Part shown: positions 5,922-6,765 of the stretch, one piece after another
Layout of the letters: every line of letters begins with the position of its first letter
Numbering within the stretch: the stretch's first letter is position 1
Origin: Actinomycetota bacterium
GTDB taxonomy: Bacteria; Actinomycetota; Acidimicrobiia; Acidimicrobiales; CADCSY01
Length of the DNA: 6,765 nt
Assembly: GCA_019348335.1 (NCBI GenBank)
Contig: JAHWJR010000101.1
Location: 1-6,765 of the forward strand
Direction: 5' to 3'
Position numbers and translations under genes: made by a program
Notes under the pieces: generated by a model
Told to the model about the DNA's origin: nothing
Seen by the model: only the letters and a program-made list of their open reading frames with translations
Database searches by the model: none

Positions 5922-6009
5922 CGCCGGCGTCCATTGGTGGGCAGGCCCGCCGGCGTCCACTAAGAATGTCGGGGTGCCGTCCCTGCAAGCCGACCTGATC
6001 GCCGGCGTC
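5922..6009 (+). repeat. CGCCGGCGTC direct repeats on a 26-bp period in the divergent gap
   Basis: CGCCGGCGTCCA occurs exactly at 5922-5933 and 5948-5959, 26 bp apart, and both copies continue with a base then T. A third copy matching the first 10 bases is at 6000-6009, 52 bp after the second. The octamer core is the same one found twice in the palindrome at 1256-1277. The copies flank the predicted rmlB-side -10 box, which suits a regulator binding site, though such octamers are not rare in DNA this GC-rich. Confidence 0.4.
5962..5967 (+). promoter_or_regulatory. -10-like element of the leader ORF / rmlB transcript
   Basis: AAGAAT, within the AT-rich CTAAGAAT patch, ends 6 nt before GTG 5974, matching the leaderless geometry at 1626 and 1317. 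It is the only AT-rich patch in this part of the gap. No -35 at a normal distance; TTGGTG at 5934-5939 is about 22 nt away, too far. Confidence 0.4.
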
Positions 6010-6027
6010 TCGGCGCCACGGCCATGA
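5974..6027 (+). CDS. Putative 17-aa leader peptide translationally coupled to rmlB
   Basis: GTG 5974 opens a frame reading VPSLQADLIAGVSAPRP. Its TGA stop (6025-6027) overlaps the rmlB ATG (6024-6026) in an ATGA junction. A -10-like AAGAAT lies 6 nt upstream of the GTG, so the peptide could be translated from a leaderless transcript. rmlB itself has no purine-rich ribosome binding site upstream, so re-initiation after this leader would explain how it is translated. Composition shows no run of a single regulatory amino acid, so classical attenuation is not suggested. The ORF is short enough to be chance; support is the combination of promoter spacing, ATGA overlap and missing Shine-Dalgarno. 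Confidence 0.35.
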   Translation: MPSLQADLIAGVSAPRP

Positions 6028-6765
6028 GGGCGTTCGTCACCGGCGGCGCCGGCTTCATCGGCTCCAACTACGTCCGCCACCTGCTCGCCACCACCGACGA
6101 CGAGGTCACCGTCTACGACGCGTTGACCTACGCCGGCAACCTCGCCAACCTGGCCGGCCTCGACGACGAGCCCCGCTTCCGGTTCGTACGAGGTGACGTC
6201 ACCGATCGCAAGGCCGTGGGCTCGGCCATGGCCGGCCACGACGTGGTCGTGCACTTCGCCGCCGAGACCCACGTCGACCGCTCCATCGTCAGCCCCGACG
6301 AGTTCGTCCGCACCAACTGCGGCGGGACCAACGTCATCTGCGACGTCGCCCGCCGCCTCGGGGTGCAGCGGCTGGTGCACGTCTCCACCGACGAGGTCTA
6401 CGGCTCCATCGCCGAGGGCTCGTTCACCGAGGCCGACGCCCTGGCCCCCCGGTCTCCCTACTCCGCCTCCAAGGCGGGCTCCGACCTCATCGCCCTCTCG
6501 TACGGCCACACCTACGGGCTGCCGGTGGTCGTGACCCGCTCGTCGAACAACTTCGGGCCCTACCAGTTCCCGGAGAAGGTGATCCCGCTGTTCGTCACCA
6601 ACCTGCTCGACGGCCGGCGGGTCCCGCTGTACGGGGACGGTGGGAACATCCGCGACTGGTGCCACGTCGAGGACAACTGCATCGCCATCGACCTGGTGCT
6701 GCGCCTGGGTCTCACCGGCGAGATCTACAACATCGGGGCGGGCAACGAGATCACCAACCGGGACC
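6024..6765 (+). CDS. rmlB: dTDP-glucose 4,6-dehydratase (3' end off the window)
   Basis: Converts dTDP-D-glucose to dTDP-4-keto-6-deoxy-D-glucose with bound NAD+, the second step toward dTDP-L-rhamnose and other 6-deoxy sugars, in the cytosol. 247 residues are visible of a family usually about 320-360 long. Motifs: Rossmann VTGGAGFIGSN (5-15), YDALTYAGNLANL (31-43), HFAAETHVDRS (77-87), STDEVYG (121-127) with the catalytic Thr-Asp-Glu, YSASK (146-150) with catalytic Tyr146 and Lys150, TRSSNNFGPYQFPEKVIPLF (171-190), and RDWCHVEDNC (210-219). These are all canonical, so dTDP-glucose is the expected substrate. The start ATG 6024 lies directly before the Rossmann strand and overlaps the stop of a putative 17-codon leader. 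It is divergent from the HAD gene. rmlA, rmlC or rmlD may follow beyond the window edge. Confidence 0.93.
   Translation, partial: MRAFVTGGAGFIGSNYVRHLLATTDDEVTVYDALTYAGNLANLAGLDDEPRFRFVRGDVTDRKAVGSAMAGHDVVVHFAAETHVDRSIVSPDEFVRTNCGGTNVICDVARRLGVQRLVHVSTDEVYGSIAEGSFTEADALAPRSPYSASKAGSDLIALSYGHTYGLPVVVTRSSNNFGPYQFPEKVIPLFVTNLLDGRRVPLYGDGGNIRDWCHVEDNCIAIDLVLRLGLTGEIYNIGAGNEITNRD

Noticed and set aside
5866..5988. In-frame upstream ATG for the HAD gene, adding 41 residues
   Set aside because: The extension is Arg/Pro/Cys-rich without domain character. It spans the predicted TAGAGT promoter and overlaps the rmlB leader on the opposite strand.
1..6765. CRISPR arrays, tRNA/rRNA genes, insertion sequences or prophage traits
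   Set aside because: No regularly spaced long repeats, no cloverleaf-like or rRNA sequence, and no transposase or integrase motif was seen. The only repeats are the short GC-rich sites in the divergent gaps.

Overview
This 6.8 kb window is very GC-rich. It has many GTG starts, -10 hexamers of the TANNNT type placed directly in front of start codons, and little Shine-Dalgarno signal. This suggests a high-GC actinobacterium, possibly Acidimicrobiia; that placement is inference, since there is no rRNA or other phylogenetic marker. The gene content is a cell-surface polysaccharide / deoxysugar locus.

Layout. (1) 1-1237, minus: a GT2-family glycosyltransferase, cut by the left edge just as a C-terminal membrane segment begins. 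(2) 1238-1329: a divergent promoter gap with a 22-bp near-perfect palindrome. (3) 1330-1560, plus: a 76-residue hypothetical protein. (4) 1638-2627 and 2627-3205, plus: a two-gene operon with a 1-nt overlap, encoding a GDP-mannose 4,6-dehydratase (Gmd) variant and an RmlC-like cupin epimerase that lacks two residues typical of RmlC. (5) 3229-5865, minus: a convergent 878-residue multidomain protein of the COG5610 type (HAD domain, a large second domain, a C-terminal predicted beta-rich region). (6) 5866-6023: a second divergent promoter gap with 12-bp direct repeats and two mini-ORFs that overlap the flanking genes' starts. (7) 6024-6765, plus: rmlB (dTDP-glucose 4,6-dehydratase), cut by the right edge.

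How the genes work together. Gmd and RmlB make 4-keto-6-deoxy intermediates on GDP and dTDP carriers respectively. The RmlC-like protein would epimerise one of them at C3 and/or C5; its tight coupling to gmd suggests a GDP-linked substrate. The GT2 enzyme would transfer an activated sugar at the membrane. The large HAD protein belongs to a family often found in capsule/glycan loci, but its reaction is not known. The most interesting points are the Gmd/RmlC-like pair, the unusual HAD protein, and the regulatory layout: leaderless promoters, CGCCGGCG-core repeats concentrated in the two divergent gaps, and mini-ORFs coupled to start codons.
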